From Lota lota (Eukaryota > Chordata > Actinopteri > Gadiformes > Lotidae), in assembly GCA_026745465.1 (NCBI GenBank), contig JACYXH010000774.1, positions 48,501-112,500 of the forward strand: 64,000 bases of DNA, given 5' to 3'. The notes beneath the pieces are model-generated. The model was not told the DNA's origin. It was given only the letters and a program-made list of their open reading frames with translations, and searched no databases. Below, one piece after another: positions 1 to 11,104 of this stretch; the stretch's first letter is position 1, and the number at the start of each line of letters is the position of its first letter. The position numbers and the translations under genes are program-made.

Positions 1-81
1 TATTTTCATGGTATTTCTGATAAGACAAAGTGATAGACGGACAGATTATCATAAGGACAGACTTGACTGCCTGATAGACAC

Positions 82-2116
82 CAAGGTCTGGCCAGTACCT
101 GCGCAGGCCCACCCAGAGGTGGCTGGTTAGTGGGAAGGGGGCGCGAGCCACCAGCTCATCAATCATCTCCTGGTCTTCTGGGCCCATGAGACTCAGCAGG
201 TCCCAGTGAGAGTCTCTGCAGTAGAGCAGGGCGTCTGACCAGCACAGCCGCCTCCCCACCAGAGTGATGTTCCTACCCATCTCCTGAATGCTGACGGAGG
301 GTGGAGGAGGCCATAACTCTGGGGAACCAAAAGACAGTGTGGTGGTGAGGGATTTCTACTCTCAGCCCTGTAAGTGTCCCCTTATGTATCTTTGAGCAGA
401 GACCTAATCCCTACCCACTATTAAGACATGTGGCTGACTCTCATACATTTACAAAAGTGTAATTACCGACACTAAATTGCCAATCAGTGTGGGATGTTTT
501 TAAATGCACACAAAACACCTTCAGACATTTGGCAGTACTTTTCTCTCAGAAATCTCAGCACACTTGAACTCAACTGATGTGAAGGGCTATGAGGTGTCTA
601 AGACCATACAGAAAACAACTTACTTTGATACTTCACTCTGAAATATCACAATACATAACAGTCATGTAGATCAGTGGTGCCAACCTTTGACTTTAGGTGG
701 ACCACTAAATTGTCATCAAGACCTTTCGCGGACCACCTCAGATGCAAATGGTAGAAAATAGATAAACACAAATACAGTGGCTGACCAAAGAGTGCCAGCA
801 AACCCTTTATACACAAGTATTACTGCAAGAAGGCCATGGCCAGTGGGAAACAGTGGAAAGAAGAAGTCAGCAATGCTGCTTATGCTCCTTTTGTGTTTAT
901 TCAGCAAACACAAAGCAACACAAAACATCAATGGAAAACCTTAATTTGCAAAGAAGCGACTGCACAAAGCATAACAAAAATAATAACAAACCATAATACT
1001 TTATTTAATGAATATTTACAATATTTTTTTAATTATATATATGATTTTTTATATTATTGTACATTTGTCTATTTCAAAAATAAAATTCCATGTACCACCT
1101 GCAGTACCCTCGTGTACCACCAGTGGTACGTGTACCACAGGGTGAAAACACTGTATGCAGATTGTGCTTTGGTGGATGCTTTTACCCAAAGTCTCTTACA
1201 ATACTGACGGTGCATACATTGTTATAATAGGTAGCCCCGAGTGGGAATCAAACCCCTAACCCTGGCAGTGTTAATGCCATGCTCTACCTGTTGAGCTATA
1301 AGGAACAGCAGCATTTGACTTTTGACCAATGATGGTTGACCAACAGTGGTACTGGTACACCCATCCCCCTTTGATGATCATGTATTGATGGACTGGGTTC
1401 CTACCTCCGTACACTTTGACCTCACACAACGTCAGGTAGCTTGCTGTAACAGAGGACATGTAGAAGTTGATGAACCTTCCTTCCATTCCCCAACACTTGA
1501 CAGTCTGAGTCAAGCAGCTTGGGTTATCGTTGATGATGGTACACCTGAGGAAAAGAGACAGAGAGAGAAGATACAGTAGTCTGGTGAAGGTATCAGAGAC
1601 CAGATTCCAGTAGCTGGTGTGTGTCCAGGTGTACTTGAGCAGAGCACTGGTTGTGTTCCCTTATTTTCTGGGAATATAATATTGTATGCTATTTAGTCAT
1701 TTACAATTCCATCCAAAGACACTTAAAAGCAGGTCGAGGTCATTAGGGATCAAACCCAGAACGTTTTGACTGGGAGTAACAGTATTTAGCAGAAGTAGGG
1801 GAGGTGACACCAGTGATTCACCTTGGATTGCCGTTGCCGTTATTCACCAGTGAATTCCCGATGAGTATTTCCACACCGTTGAGCCTCTCCCTATAGACAT
1901 TCCTATTAGTGACCTGGATCTCTGACACCCTGTACACACCAGGCAGCTTCAGCCTCCACCATGGTTTGGCCTGGAACAGGGTAACGCTGCAGCTGTTGTG
2001 TTCCCACTGAGGGTTGGTGTTCCCATCGATGGCGTGTTCAGCCTCCCCGCCCCCGTACAGGTAGTTTGAAGACTGAATAGCCGTGCCGCTCAACGCCACG
2101 TTAATGTGGGATGCCG
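82..2116 (-). CDS. F-type lectin / C-type lectin fusion gene, copy A (partial, runs off window start)
   Basis: Three minus-strand exons are visible: F-type lectin (FTL) exon 1 at 1822-2116 (295 bp), FTL exon 2 at 1405-1544 (140 bp) and C-type lectin domain (CTLD) exon 1 at 82-318 (237 bp). All have AG/GT borders and matching phases (phase 2 between the FTL exons, phase 1 into the CTLD). FTL hallmarks are YGGGEAEHAIDGN, WWRLKLPG, NRN and EILIGNS, then CWGMEGRFINFY and LCEVKVYGG. CTLD hallmarks are LCWSDALLYCRD and HLWVGLRR. The second CTLD exon and the tail exon seen in copies B and C would lie left of base 1. CTLD exon 1 is 6 bp longer than in B and C, because the acceptor region reads a proline-rich LWPPPP. 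The intron between FTL and CTLD is about 1 kb shorter than in B and C. No signal-peptide exon was found with confidence. The domain calls are firm; that one transcript joins both domains is inferred from phase and from the same order in three copies. Confidence 0.72.
664..1162 (-). mobile_element. Non-autonomous hAT-like DNA transposon remnant in the lectin intron, copy A
   Basis: One end reads CAGTGGTGCCAACCTTTGAC (from 672). The other end, read inward, is CAGTGTTTTCACCCTGTGGTAC (complement, ending near 1153). The ends resemble each other as weak terminal inverted repeats. Flanks are ATGTAGAT (664-671) and ATGCAGAT (1155-1162), an 8-bp target duplication with one mismatch, as expected for hAT, although one extra T makes the fit imperfect. 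The A/T-rich interior has no transposase frame. Related copies sit at the same place in B (about 6730-7245) and C (about 48637-49085), so insertion came before the duplications. Confidence 0.5.
1163..1306 (-). mobile_element. tRNA-derived SINE remnant, copy A
   Basis: On the minus strand a tRNA-like head reads TAGCTCAACAGGTAGAGCATGG (A-box-like), then GGTTAGGGGTTTGATTCCC (B-box-like). It is followed by the common teleost SINE tail (GTAAGA..CTTTGGGTAAAAGCATCCACCAAA). Copies exist at the same place in B and C. It is not a functional tRNA gene, because no full cloverleaf can be drawn. Confidence 0.6.
1685..1795 (-). mobile_element. Second SINE-like remnant, in the FTL intron of copy A
   Basis: The minus strand reads TTTGATCCCTAATGACCTCGACCTGCTTTTAAGTGTCTTTGGATGG, a tRNA-like B box followed by the teleost SINE tail. 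Counterparts lie at about 6098-6205 (plus) and 49618-49728 (minus), in the same intron. Confidence 0.5.
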
Positions 2117-3186
2117 CTTAATGGAGAAAGAAACCACAGAATAGTTTGTCAAGTTTCATTCTAGTGTTGAAAACACATTGAAATACTTATAATAATAATT
2201 ATAACTAGTCATCGGCCGCTAAATGGGGCACATAGAAATACCTGAAAATCCAGGTGACTTCCACAGGAGGACCACAACACCTGGTGATGAGGAAATACAA
2301 TTTACTTAATAAAATAAATACTTCAGCTATTTGCAAGCATTGATCCTGCAACTATTGTATCTATGAAATATTCAAACTATTTGTGTTAGGAATCTTACAC
2401 ACGCCCACGATCAAAGTAACATAGGAGGAGGTCAACTGTCAAAAGTTATGGCAGGTACATTTTTAGTAATTGAATATAATGAACTGGATAATGATAAATA
2501 CTGTAGTGCTGTGTGGAATACCTACATATGAAACAACCGATGCGACGACTGGACCCCATGGTTCTGGAGAAACAACATGCCCAGACAATAGATAATACTA
2601 GCTACTAGGTATACATTCCTTCATATTAACATTATATTAAAAGTGAAAAGGAACAGATCATTTGAGATGGAGCTATAAGTAACTGAAATATTACAGTAAT
2701 CTTAGGTGTCCAAAAATTAGGAGTCTAACATTACAGAGCAATTCAAAAATATCGCAAAATAGTTTGTCTCTCTGTCTTGAAGATGATACTCCGTCTGCTA
2801 CGAATGAGGCGTCTGCATCTACGATCAGCACCATATACACTTGGATTTGCATTAAGTAATCCAAAGGCTCTTGTACGCAAATGCTACTGCTCAAGCCCTT
2901 ACTGTGAGAGTAGCTATGGGGTTTTCTGCAGGAAAGGAAAGGTGAGAGATATGAGGTGAATTTATCAAAAACATGGCTTTCGTTATTACAACAAACTTGT
3001 TTTAGTTAGAATTACAGGGGGAAGAAAACGGTAAGCAAGTCTTATCTGGGATCTGTGGTTGTGTGGCGTGTGTGTGTGCGTAGTCTTGTGTTTTTTTCCA
3101 TGTCATCAGAATAATTATTGAATGTATTTGTGCAATATGTTGTCGGCCAGGGCAACACGTCCCATCAGGTCAATCAGTTTAGAAAG
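2117..3186. other. 5' flank of lectin copy A, no confident gene
   Basis: A/T-rich sequence shared with 50051-51120 (direct, nearly identical) and with about 4824-5763 (inverted, more diverged). It should contain the promoter and first exon of the lectin. The only candidate is a minus-strand ATG near 2557-2559 after a CTCCAG acceptor, encoding about eleven residues. No TATA box or signal peptide that I trust was seen. Confidence 0.5.
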
Positions 3187-3913
3187 CCCTTGACCACAGA
3201 TCTGAAGGGCTTCACAGGCCGTGTTATAGAGATGAGGAGAGAGAGAGAGACAGTGAGCTTGACCACAGATCTGAAGGGCTTCACAGGCCGCGTTATAGAG
3301 ATGAGGAGAGAGAGAGAGACAGTGAGCTTGACCACAGATCTGAAGGGCTTCACAGGAAGCGTTATAGAGATGAGGAGAGAGAGAGAGAGACAGTGAGCTT
3401 GACCACAGATCTGAAGGGCTTCACAGGCCGCGTTATAGAGATGAGGAGAGAGAGAGAGACAGTGAGCTTGACCACAGATCTGAAGGGCTTCACAGGCCGC
3501 GTTAGAGATGAGGAGAGAGAGAGAGACAGTGAGCTTGACCACAGATCTGAAGGGCTTCACAGGCCGCGTTATAGAGATGAGGAGAGAGAGAGAGAGACAG
3601 TGAGCTTGACCACAGATCTGAAGGGCTTCACAGGCCGCGTTATAGAGATGAGGAGAGAGAGAGAGACAGTGAGCTTGACCACAGATCTGAAGGGCTTCAC
3701 AGGCCGCGTTATAGAGATGAGGAGAGAGAGAGAGACAGTGAGCTTGACCACAGATCTGAAGGGCTTCACAGGCCGCGTTATAGAGATGAGGAGAGAGAGA
3801 GAGACAGTGAGCTTGACCACAGATCTGAAGGGCTTCACAGGCCGCGTTATAGAGATGAGGAGAGAGAGAGAGACAGTGAGCTTGACCACAGATCTGAAGG
3901 GCTTCACAGGCCG
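3187..3913 (+). repeat. 67-bp satellite, 11 copies
   Basis: The unit is about 67 bp with core GACCACAGATCTGAAGGGCTTCACAGGCCGCGTTATAGAGATGAGG (a BglII site in each) and a (GA)n tail of variable length. Eleven cores are counted. The open frames across it (TTDLKGFTGRVIEMRRERE and others) come from the unit length and are not taken as genes. The same unit recurs at 51121-52490, and reversed at 59315-59420 and 62085-62470. Confidence 0.9.
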
Positions 3914-4823
3914 AGTCTGTAGAGTCTTAAAATAAATTAAAATAACCATTTTACACCTACGTGCGCTTGGAAGTCCCTTTATGTCCAAGTTTGCAACATA
4001 TACATATACATATTTACTGTTGCTCGAAATAAATAAATTATGGCGCCCCCTCCCTCATCTCCCTGTGGAAGTACAGAGAGCTGAGACACTTGTGTGTCCG
4101 TTTGTCCTTCATCACCCAACAATATAACACACAGATTTCCCTTCATCACACAACAATATAACACAGAGAGAGATTTCCCATGATCCTTCGTGCAGCGCGT
4201 TGACGTACCTCACGAGGCCTATACAAATAATGCTTGCAAATGTTCAACGCCCTTCCAATTTCCCCGTAAAGTGCATGTAAATGGCTGCAGTAGCTAGAAA
4301 TGTTTTCCATTTTATCAATGGTTGTTCTTCCTACCTAGAGCCAGTGTGAGCCGATGCAAAGTGATCTGTAGAGACAGACGTCAGGGCAAGGTACGTAGCA
4401 GTGGGGCCATAATCATGTTTAAGTAAGATACACATCTGATATCTCTTTTACTCATGAGGACAAGTGTAAGTAGCCTAAACATGTTAACCAAAACGAAAGT
4501 TTGAAAAATGAATGTTTTAATTAGAACTACATATAATTGGACAATTCTAATTCTACCAATTCATAATGAATACATAGAGAAGGAAATAAAACCATGCATT
4601 TATTTTCCATTGAATATCTTTGCTTATCAAATTGGAGAGGAAAGTACAGAGGCAGACAGATAAAAGCATACCCATTGCTAGTAATTAAATAAACTCAATG
4701 ACATCTCAACAAATCAAAGGAAAGACTACGGCCCTTGACAATGTGTTTTAGTGGTACCATTAAAGGGATCCACCCTGACGATACCATGTGTATAAGTACA
4801 AGCATTTCTAGAACGCTAGCCTT
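3914..4823. other. Spacer of the A/B palindrome, no gene recognised
   Basis: Mostly unique A/T-rich sequence. There is a small imperfect duplication at about 4108-4180 (CTTCATCAC(C/A)CAACAATATAACACA). No splice-bounded coding exon seen. Confidence 0.5.
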
Positions 4824-5763
4824 GCTTACCGTTTTTTTCCCCCTGTAATTCTAACTAAAACAAGTTTGTTGTAATAACGAAAGCCATGTTTTTGTTAAAT
4901 TCACCTCATATCTCTCACCTTTCCTTTCCTGCAGAAAACCCCATAGTCACTCTCACAGTAAGGGCTTGAGGATTAGTATTTGCATACAAGAGCCTTTGGA
5001 TTAATGAATGCAAATCCAAGTGTATATGGTGCTGGTCCTAGATGCAGACGCCTCATTCGTAGCAGAAGGACCTACAGACTCTGCCGGTGAGTACCATCTT
5101 CAAGACAGAGAGAAAAACTATTTTGCAATATTTTTGTATTGCTCTCTAATGTTAGACTCCTCATTTATGGTCTCCTACGATTAATGTAATATGTCAATTA
5201 CTCATGGCTCAATCTCAAAGGATCTATTCGTTTTCACTTATAATAGAATGTTAATATGAAGGAATTTATACCTAGTAGCTAGTGTTATCTATTGTCTGGG
5301 CATGTGGTTTCTCCAGAACCATGGGGTCCAGTCGTCGCATCTGTTGTTTCATATGTAGGTATTCCACACAGCACTACAGTATTTATCATTATCCAGTTCA
5401 TTATATTCAATTACTAAAAATGTACCTGCCATAACTTTTGACAGTTGACCTCCTCCTATGTTACTTTGATCGTGGGCGTGTGTAAGATTCCTAACACAAA
5501 TAGTTTGAATATTTCATGGATACAATAGTTGCAGGATCAATGCTTGCAAATAGCTGAAGTATTTATTTTATTAAGTAAATAGTATTTCCTCATCACCAGG
5601 TGTTGTTGTCCTCCTGTGGAATTCACCTGGATTTTCAGGTATTTCTATGTGCCCCATTTAGCGGCCGATGACTAGTTATAATTATTATTATAAGTATTTC
5701 AATGTATTTTCAACACTAGAATGAAACTTGACAAACTATTCTGTGGTTTCTTTCTCCATTAAG

Positions 5764-8700
5764 CGGCATCCCACATTAACGTGGCGTTGAGAGGCACGGC
5801 TATTCAGTCTTCAAACTACCTGTACGGGGGCGGGGAGGCTGAACACGCCATCGATGGGAACACCGACCCTCAGTGGGAGCACAACAGCTGCAGCGTTACC
5901 CTGTTCCAGGCCAAACCATGGTGGAGGCTGAAGCTGCCTGGTGTGTACAGGGTGTCAGAGATCCAGGTCACTAATAGGAATGTCTATAGGGAGAGGCTCA
6001 ACGGTGTGGAAATACTCATCGGGAATTCACTGGTGAATAACGGCAACGGCAATCCAAGGTGAATCACTGGTGTCACCTACCTTACTTCCACTCAATACTG
6101 TTAGACTCCCAGCCAAAATATTATGTGTTTGATCCCTAATGACCTCAACCTGCTTTTAAGTGTCTTTGGATAAAAGTGTAAATCACTAAATAGCATAGAA
6201 TATTATACTCCCAGAAAATAAGGGAACACAACGAGTACTCTGCTCAAGTACACCTGGACACACACCAGCTACTGGAATCTGGTCTCTGATACCTTCACCA
6301 GACTACTGTATCTTCTCTCTCTGTCTCTTTTCCTCAGGTGTGCCATCATCAACGATGACCCAAGCTGCTTGACTCAGACTGTCAAGTGTTGGGGAATGGA
6401 AGGAAGATTCATCAACTTCTACATGTCCTCTGTTACAGCAAGCAACCTGCAGTTGTGTGAGGTCAAAGTGTACGGAGGTAGGAACCCAGTCCATCAATAC
6501 GTGATCATCAAAGGGGATGGGTGTACCAGTACCACTTTTGGTCAATCATCATTGGTCAAAAGTCAAATGCTGCTGTTCCTTATAGCTCAACAGGTAGAGC
6601 ATGGCACTAACACTGCCAGGGTTAGGGGTTTGATTCCCAGTTGGGGCTACCTATTATTACAATGTATGCACCGGCAGTATTGTAAGATGCTTTGGGTAAT
6701 AGCAACCACCAAAACACAATCTGCATACAGTGTTTTCAAACTGTGGTACGCGTACCACTGGTGGTACATGAGGGAACTGCAGGTGGTACACGTACCACTG
6801 GTGGTACATGAGGGTAATGCAGGCGGTACATGGGATTTTATTCTTAAAATAGTGTAACGTACAATAATAGAAAAATTAATATAGATACTTTCAAATAGAA
6901 TAATATATTAAATAAAGTATTATCTTTTTTATTCATATTTTAAAGAGGTGCTTTTCAAATTTTTGTATTTTAAGGTTTTCCATTGATGCTTTGTGTTGAT
7001 TTGGGTTTTCTGAATATACATAAAAGGGAGCAAAAGCAGTGTTGCTGACTTCTTCTTTCCACTGCTTCCCACTGGTCATGGCCTTTTTGCAGTAATACTT
7101 GTGTATAAAGGGTTTACCGGCACTCTTTGGTCAGCCACTGCATTAGTATTTATCTTTTTTCTACCGTTTGGATCTGAGGTGGTCCACGAAAGGTCTTAAT
7201 GACAATTTAGTGGTCCATCTAAAGTCAAAGGTTGGGCACCACAGATCTACATGACTCTGTTCTGTATTGTGATATTTCAGAGTGAAGTATCAAAGTAAGA
7301 CGTTTTCTGAATGGTCTAAGACACCTCATAGCCCTTCACATCAGTTGAGTGTGCTGAGATAAGACTGTGACGGTTCCTTTTTGAGAGAAAGAACTGCCAA
7401 GTGTCTGAAGGTGTTGGTTTGCCCTTAAAATGTTCAAAAACATCACACATTGATTGGTGATTAATTTTTTGCCGCTAATTATTCTTTCTGAAATTGATTA
7501 GTTTCAAAATAAGGTATGTGGAAGGGCTGTATGTGGATTTATATTCGAATATAAATCGAATACTAAAAGATGAATACTAATCAAATGCTGAAATTACTAG
7601 TTGAATGTGTATTTTACTAGTTTAATATGTATTTTTGTGTTAACGTAAGCAAATCTTGTCCTCGCCTATGCCTACCCGCATGTTAGAAAACTAAATGCTT
7701 TTGTCACTTGACGCCTGACAATGACGATTTCACTTAAGTTACAAACTATTTACATCAGGCGCGATGTGAATATGCTGCATAAAGACGGATGTAAAGACGG
7801 ATTCAACCCTCAACCTGTATAGCTTAGTAAAGACGAGCTTATGCTCAGTCCTTTCACCAAAAAATCCTATGTATTTAGAGGATTCAATCACACTGGAGTT
7901 TGACTTTAACCCAAGTGTAAAATAGTGTAGTGAATAGCTGTTTGTGGATGATAAGTGGGTGTGCATTCTTGAATACATCCATGTTTTGGAGACAATTGTT
8001 TCCCTGTTCAATAACTAAGATAGAGTTGTCACTCTTTCGTAGAAAGTTGATATCCAAAACTAAACTGTTGCGATACAACGGCACACCTTCATGTTATCAA
8101 AAGCAACCTAAATTCACGTACCGAGGTGGAATTAAACATTCGCTTGTAGCGCCTACTGCTATCGAGATGAATGATCAATACATATAACAGATAGTGATAA
8201 TTATAGGTCTATGATTGTAGTTTACCACTATGGATGCAGTAAGAACACTGTGTGGAGAAACATTAATAGTTTGTTACCTCCTCCAACTTGTACAGTTTCA
8301 ATGGTGACTGACAAAATCACCAAAACATGATTGGTTTAGCATATTTATTCCCTGGCTAGAGCCGAAACAAATTAGACCTTGGTGTGAATCAATTGTATGT
8401 TGCCTTTCGCAAAAGGGAAATCACTTTGTATGTGTTCACTCCCATTCAACTCAATGACTTGTTATTATTTTATTGTTGTGTGATACAAACAATCACATTC
8501 AATGTAAAATTTTGTGGCTAATGTTAATATTTACTTAAATATATTTAATAAAATATTAAATAAATGTAAATTGGTAGAATGCCCTCTAGTGGACAGAACG
8601 TTTAACAACTACATACTGATAGTGGCATTGGCAATGCAGAAGACTGTATATATGGTGTATAGGTACATAGTAAATATTAATAGAAGGCTAGGCTATTTTG

Positions 8701-9639
8701 AATGGGATTATAGAGGCTCTACTTCATAGCTCATAGTCATAGTAAAACTCCCTCAACAACACACTGTCAATTATTACCACAGAGCTCGCTGCACCCTCCG
8801 TCAGCATTCAGAAGATGGGGAGGAACCTCACTCTGATGGGGACACGGCTGTGCTGGTCAGACGCCCTGCTCTACTGCAGAGACGTTCACTGGGACCTGCT
8901 GAGCCTCATGGGCCCAGAAGACCAGGAGATGATTGATGAGCTGGTGGCTCGCGCCCCCTTCCCACTAACCAGCCACCTCTGGGTGGGCCTGCGCAGGTAC
9001 TGGCCAGACCCTGGTGTCTATCAGGCAGTCAAGTCTGTCCTTATGATCATCTGTCCGTCCATCACTTTGTCTTATGAACAATACCAGGAAAATAACTAAA
9101 GCTCAATATTTGGCCACGTTATTCTTCCTTCCACCCAGGTAACTCTTTCATCTCTTTCAATGTTGGTAGGTCCCTTTCAGGAAGCTCCTGGTTTTGGATG
9201 TCCGGTGACAAGATGGACTTCAGCCAATGGGACGAAGGTTCACAACATTCCAGCCCATGTGGGGGCGTGTCCAGTGTGGAACCTTCCACATGGAGGCCAC
9301 GCTCTTGTGAAGAACATCTTAACTTCATCTGTTTTACAGGTTGGTGTCCAGCCTATAGAGCCATTACCAGGTCCTTATAAAGGCAAATATGCTTAACCTT
9401 CTGTAAAGGCATACACCAGCTTGAAACAGTAAGAGGTTTGAGCTTCCTGTAAGGGAAAATAAAAGTCCTCATATGTACTACGCTCAACCTAGGAGTATGA
9501 ATAAATTAAATGAGCTGTAGGTATTTTCAGCCACTTTCATTAAATTTCTAATATTTATATTTCCGCAGGTCCGACAGAAGGAGTGAACCAGTTGCGCTTC
9601 TATACTTCCACAAGAGAGAATCAAATTCGCTGCACCTAA
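5764..9639 (+). CDS. F-type lectin / C-type lectin fusion gene, copy B (plus strand, all domain exons present)
   Basis: Five exons: FTL exon 1 at 5764-6058, FTL exon 2 at 6338-6477, CTLD exon 1 at 8783-9013, CTLD exon 2 at 9181-9339, tail exon at 9569-9639 with stop TAA at 9637-9639. Lengths are 295, 140, 231, 159 and 71 bp. Every junction keeps frame if CTLD exon 1 ends at the GT at 9014, giving GLRRYWPDPG joined to SSWFWMSGDK. The FTL part covers a whole domain, from SHINVALRG to LCEVKVYGG. The CTLD has LCWSDALLYCRD, HLWVGLRR, WFWMSG, FSQWDEG, PCGG and SCEEHLNFICF, but no EPN/QPD or WND calcium-site motif. The tail is short (QLRFYTSTRENQIRCT, then stop). FTL exon 1 starts in phase 1, so a 5' exon is needed. 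An ATG at 5321, followed by a GT at a compatible phase, is a candidate, but its peptide (MGSSRRICCFI) is a poor signal peptide. Members of these families are usually secreted pattern-recognition lectins. Binding specificity cannot be assigned. Confidence 0.75.
6098..6205 (+). mobile_element. SINE-like remnant in the FTL intron of copy B
   Basis: The sequence GTTTGATCCCTAATGACCTCAACCTGCTTTTAAGTGTCTTTGGATAAAAG is a tRNA-like B box with a teleost SINE tail. It matches the remnant in the same intron of A and C. Confidence 0.5.
6577..6727 (+). mobile_element. tRNA-derived SINE remnant, copy B
   Basis: TAGCTCAACAGGTAGAGCATGG and GGTTTGATTCCC form A- and B-box-like elements, followed by a GTAAGATGCTTTGGGTAATAGC tail. 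It lies beside the hAT-like remnant, as in A and C. Confidence 0.6.
6728..7246 (+). mobile_element. Non-autonomous hAT-like remnant, copy B, with a duplicated palindromic subterminal motif
   Basis: Starts CAGTGTTTTCAAACTGTGGTACG and ends in AAAGTCAAAGGTTGGGCACCAC. The 16-base palindrome GTACCACTGGTGGTAC occurs at 6752-6767 and again at 6792-6807, a 40-bp unit repeated twice. A and C each have one degenerate copy. No transposase frame. Confidence 0.5.
7247..8782. other. Lectin copy B intron between FTL and CTLD, no gene recognised
   Basis: A/T-rich intron sequence. About 7450-8400 is shared with copy C (about 47340-48300, inverted) and absent from copy A. Short frames here show no splice-bounded similarity to any family that I know. 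Confidence 0.5.
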
Positions 9640-11050
9640 TTGGCCTCACTGGGGAACATAGCTGCTGATTCTGAAGAAGTAGAATCAGGGTAGACCTGAG
9701 TAGTGATGTTTCTGAATGCTGTAGCTCAGAGTGTGTCTGAGGTAGCTAGCTAGTTCTGCATTCCGTCATTATGGGCATTGTAACAGGCCACATTTTGTGC
9801 TAGAATAGCATATATAATACATTTATTTTAGTTTATAATCAGTGAACTTCTTTAAGAGCAGATGTAGTTGTGTCATGCATCAATCCCTTGATCTGAAATG
9901 AGGAGATTGTGAGTTCAAGATGGTTTCAACAGACTAAATCAAGTATCTGTTGGCTTTTATATCTCTGTCTGGCTTAGCTGATTTACAAATGATATCCACA
10001 CAGTAGGGTTTTATCTTAAACTCTGATTGAGTAGGTTGTTTTAATGGAATTGAAGTGGGGGTTAAATTTATGTATTGATATTGACGATTCACTTTTTCCT
10101 GATGTGAATGTGCTGGTTTGTCTTTATTTTGCATTTAAATGTAACATATTTAATGTTTGTTTGCTAGTGTCATCACTGACCAGAAGACCAATAATCTGGA
10201 TGTATAAATAGATGACATAGTTTGCCCCGCTGTAGTTATCAGAAATGTTAGCAGGCTAGCTTTAGTTAACAGAGTAACAAAAAGTTCTGATTCATGGCTC
10301 TCTTGGATAAGCTGTTCAATGTCCACCAACCTATCCACGTATCTTTTTGACAATATCAACGATGAAACGTGATCTCCAACCTAAACGTCAGAATAGGTTG
10401 TTTGTAGAGGTCTTTGAAAACGACCCATTTGACCGTTTTAGCCCCCTATCTACTGTTTGAAGAAACAGCAATACGTCACGTATGTCAAGGTTCTGCCAAA
10501 ACAAAATGGATGACAATCATTATATTCTCAGTTTAAAAAGCAACATTTAAGATAGTTACGGCATTAACATGTGCTTTGATAACATTTCTAGTGATGAATA
10601 TTCATTTTAATGTTGTAATCTTCAGTCAGTGAACGTAGAGGATGTTTAGTTTGTTAGTTAATGCAACGTTTTCTATCGTTGCCATGGTGATTCATATAGA
10701 TGCTGGTAACCCTGAAACAACGCAGCTTGCATGGTGTTTGAATTGTTGTTTTGCTTTGTGCAACATTAGTAATCTGGGCTGCTATGTTATGTGTGTTATA
10801 TGAAAGTCATGATATGTTATTTTATGTAACTGATGATGTTCTTTCAATAAAAACATAGATTTTCGAGTGACCCACGGATGACATATTTCTTCTTTGGGAC
10901 GGACCAGTCCGACATGTTTTTGTGGGAAAACAGGGAGTTTATGTCTGCTTTGCTTCAGCCAAAAATTCATTCGAAAGGTTAATTATATAAAAACATAGAT
11001 AACAAGCACAAGATAATCATGACCAATTAATCCCGCTTTAAAGTCTTAAT
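9640..11050. other. 3' flank of lectin copy B, no further gene
   Basis: It follows the stop of copy B. An AATAAA at 10846-10851 could serve as a poly(A) signal, but it is 1.2 kb away. The block is mirrored at about 45000-46392 behind copy C. Frames in it (for example the complement of 10782-10970, which is also open in the mirror copy) have no recognisable domain. Confidence 0.45.
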
Positions 11051-11104
11051 GCGTAAATAAAGTAAAAGGAAGACTAAAACGACTTTCAAAAGATTACTAC
11101 AATT

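Larger units (their letters stand above)
1..3039. repeat. Left arm of the A/B lectin palindrome
   Basis: This arm matches the reverse complement of about 4824-9098. The inner edge is sharp: GGGGGAAGAAAACGGTAAGCAAG ends near 3039 and its complement starts near 4824. About 1.3 kb of the copy B intron (about 7450-8760) is missing from this arm. The spacer of about 1.8 kb holds a 67-bp satellite. Seen directly by comparison. Confidence 0.85.

Noticed and set aside
1231..1306. Possible tRNA gene on the minus strand
   Set aside because: A- and B-box-like motifs, but poor stems, and it is followed by a SINE tail. Present at the same place in three lectin copies.
2691..2894. Minus-strand frame of 67 codons, open also at 50625-50828, as the missing lectin first exon
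   Set aside because: Its counterpart upstream of copy B is disrupted, it is not followed by a donor in phase with the FTL exon, and it lacks a signal-peptide profile.
3118..3935. Frames with TTDLKGFTGRVIEMRRERE repeats
   Set aside because: Product of the 67-bp satellite. The frame shifts with each change in the (GA)n tail.
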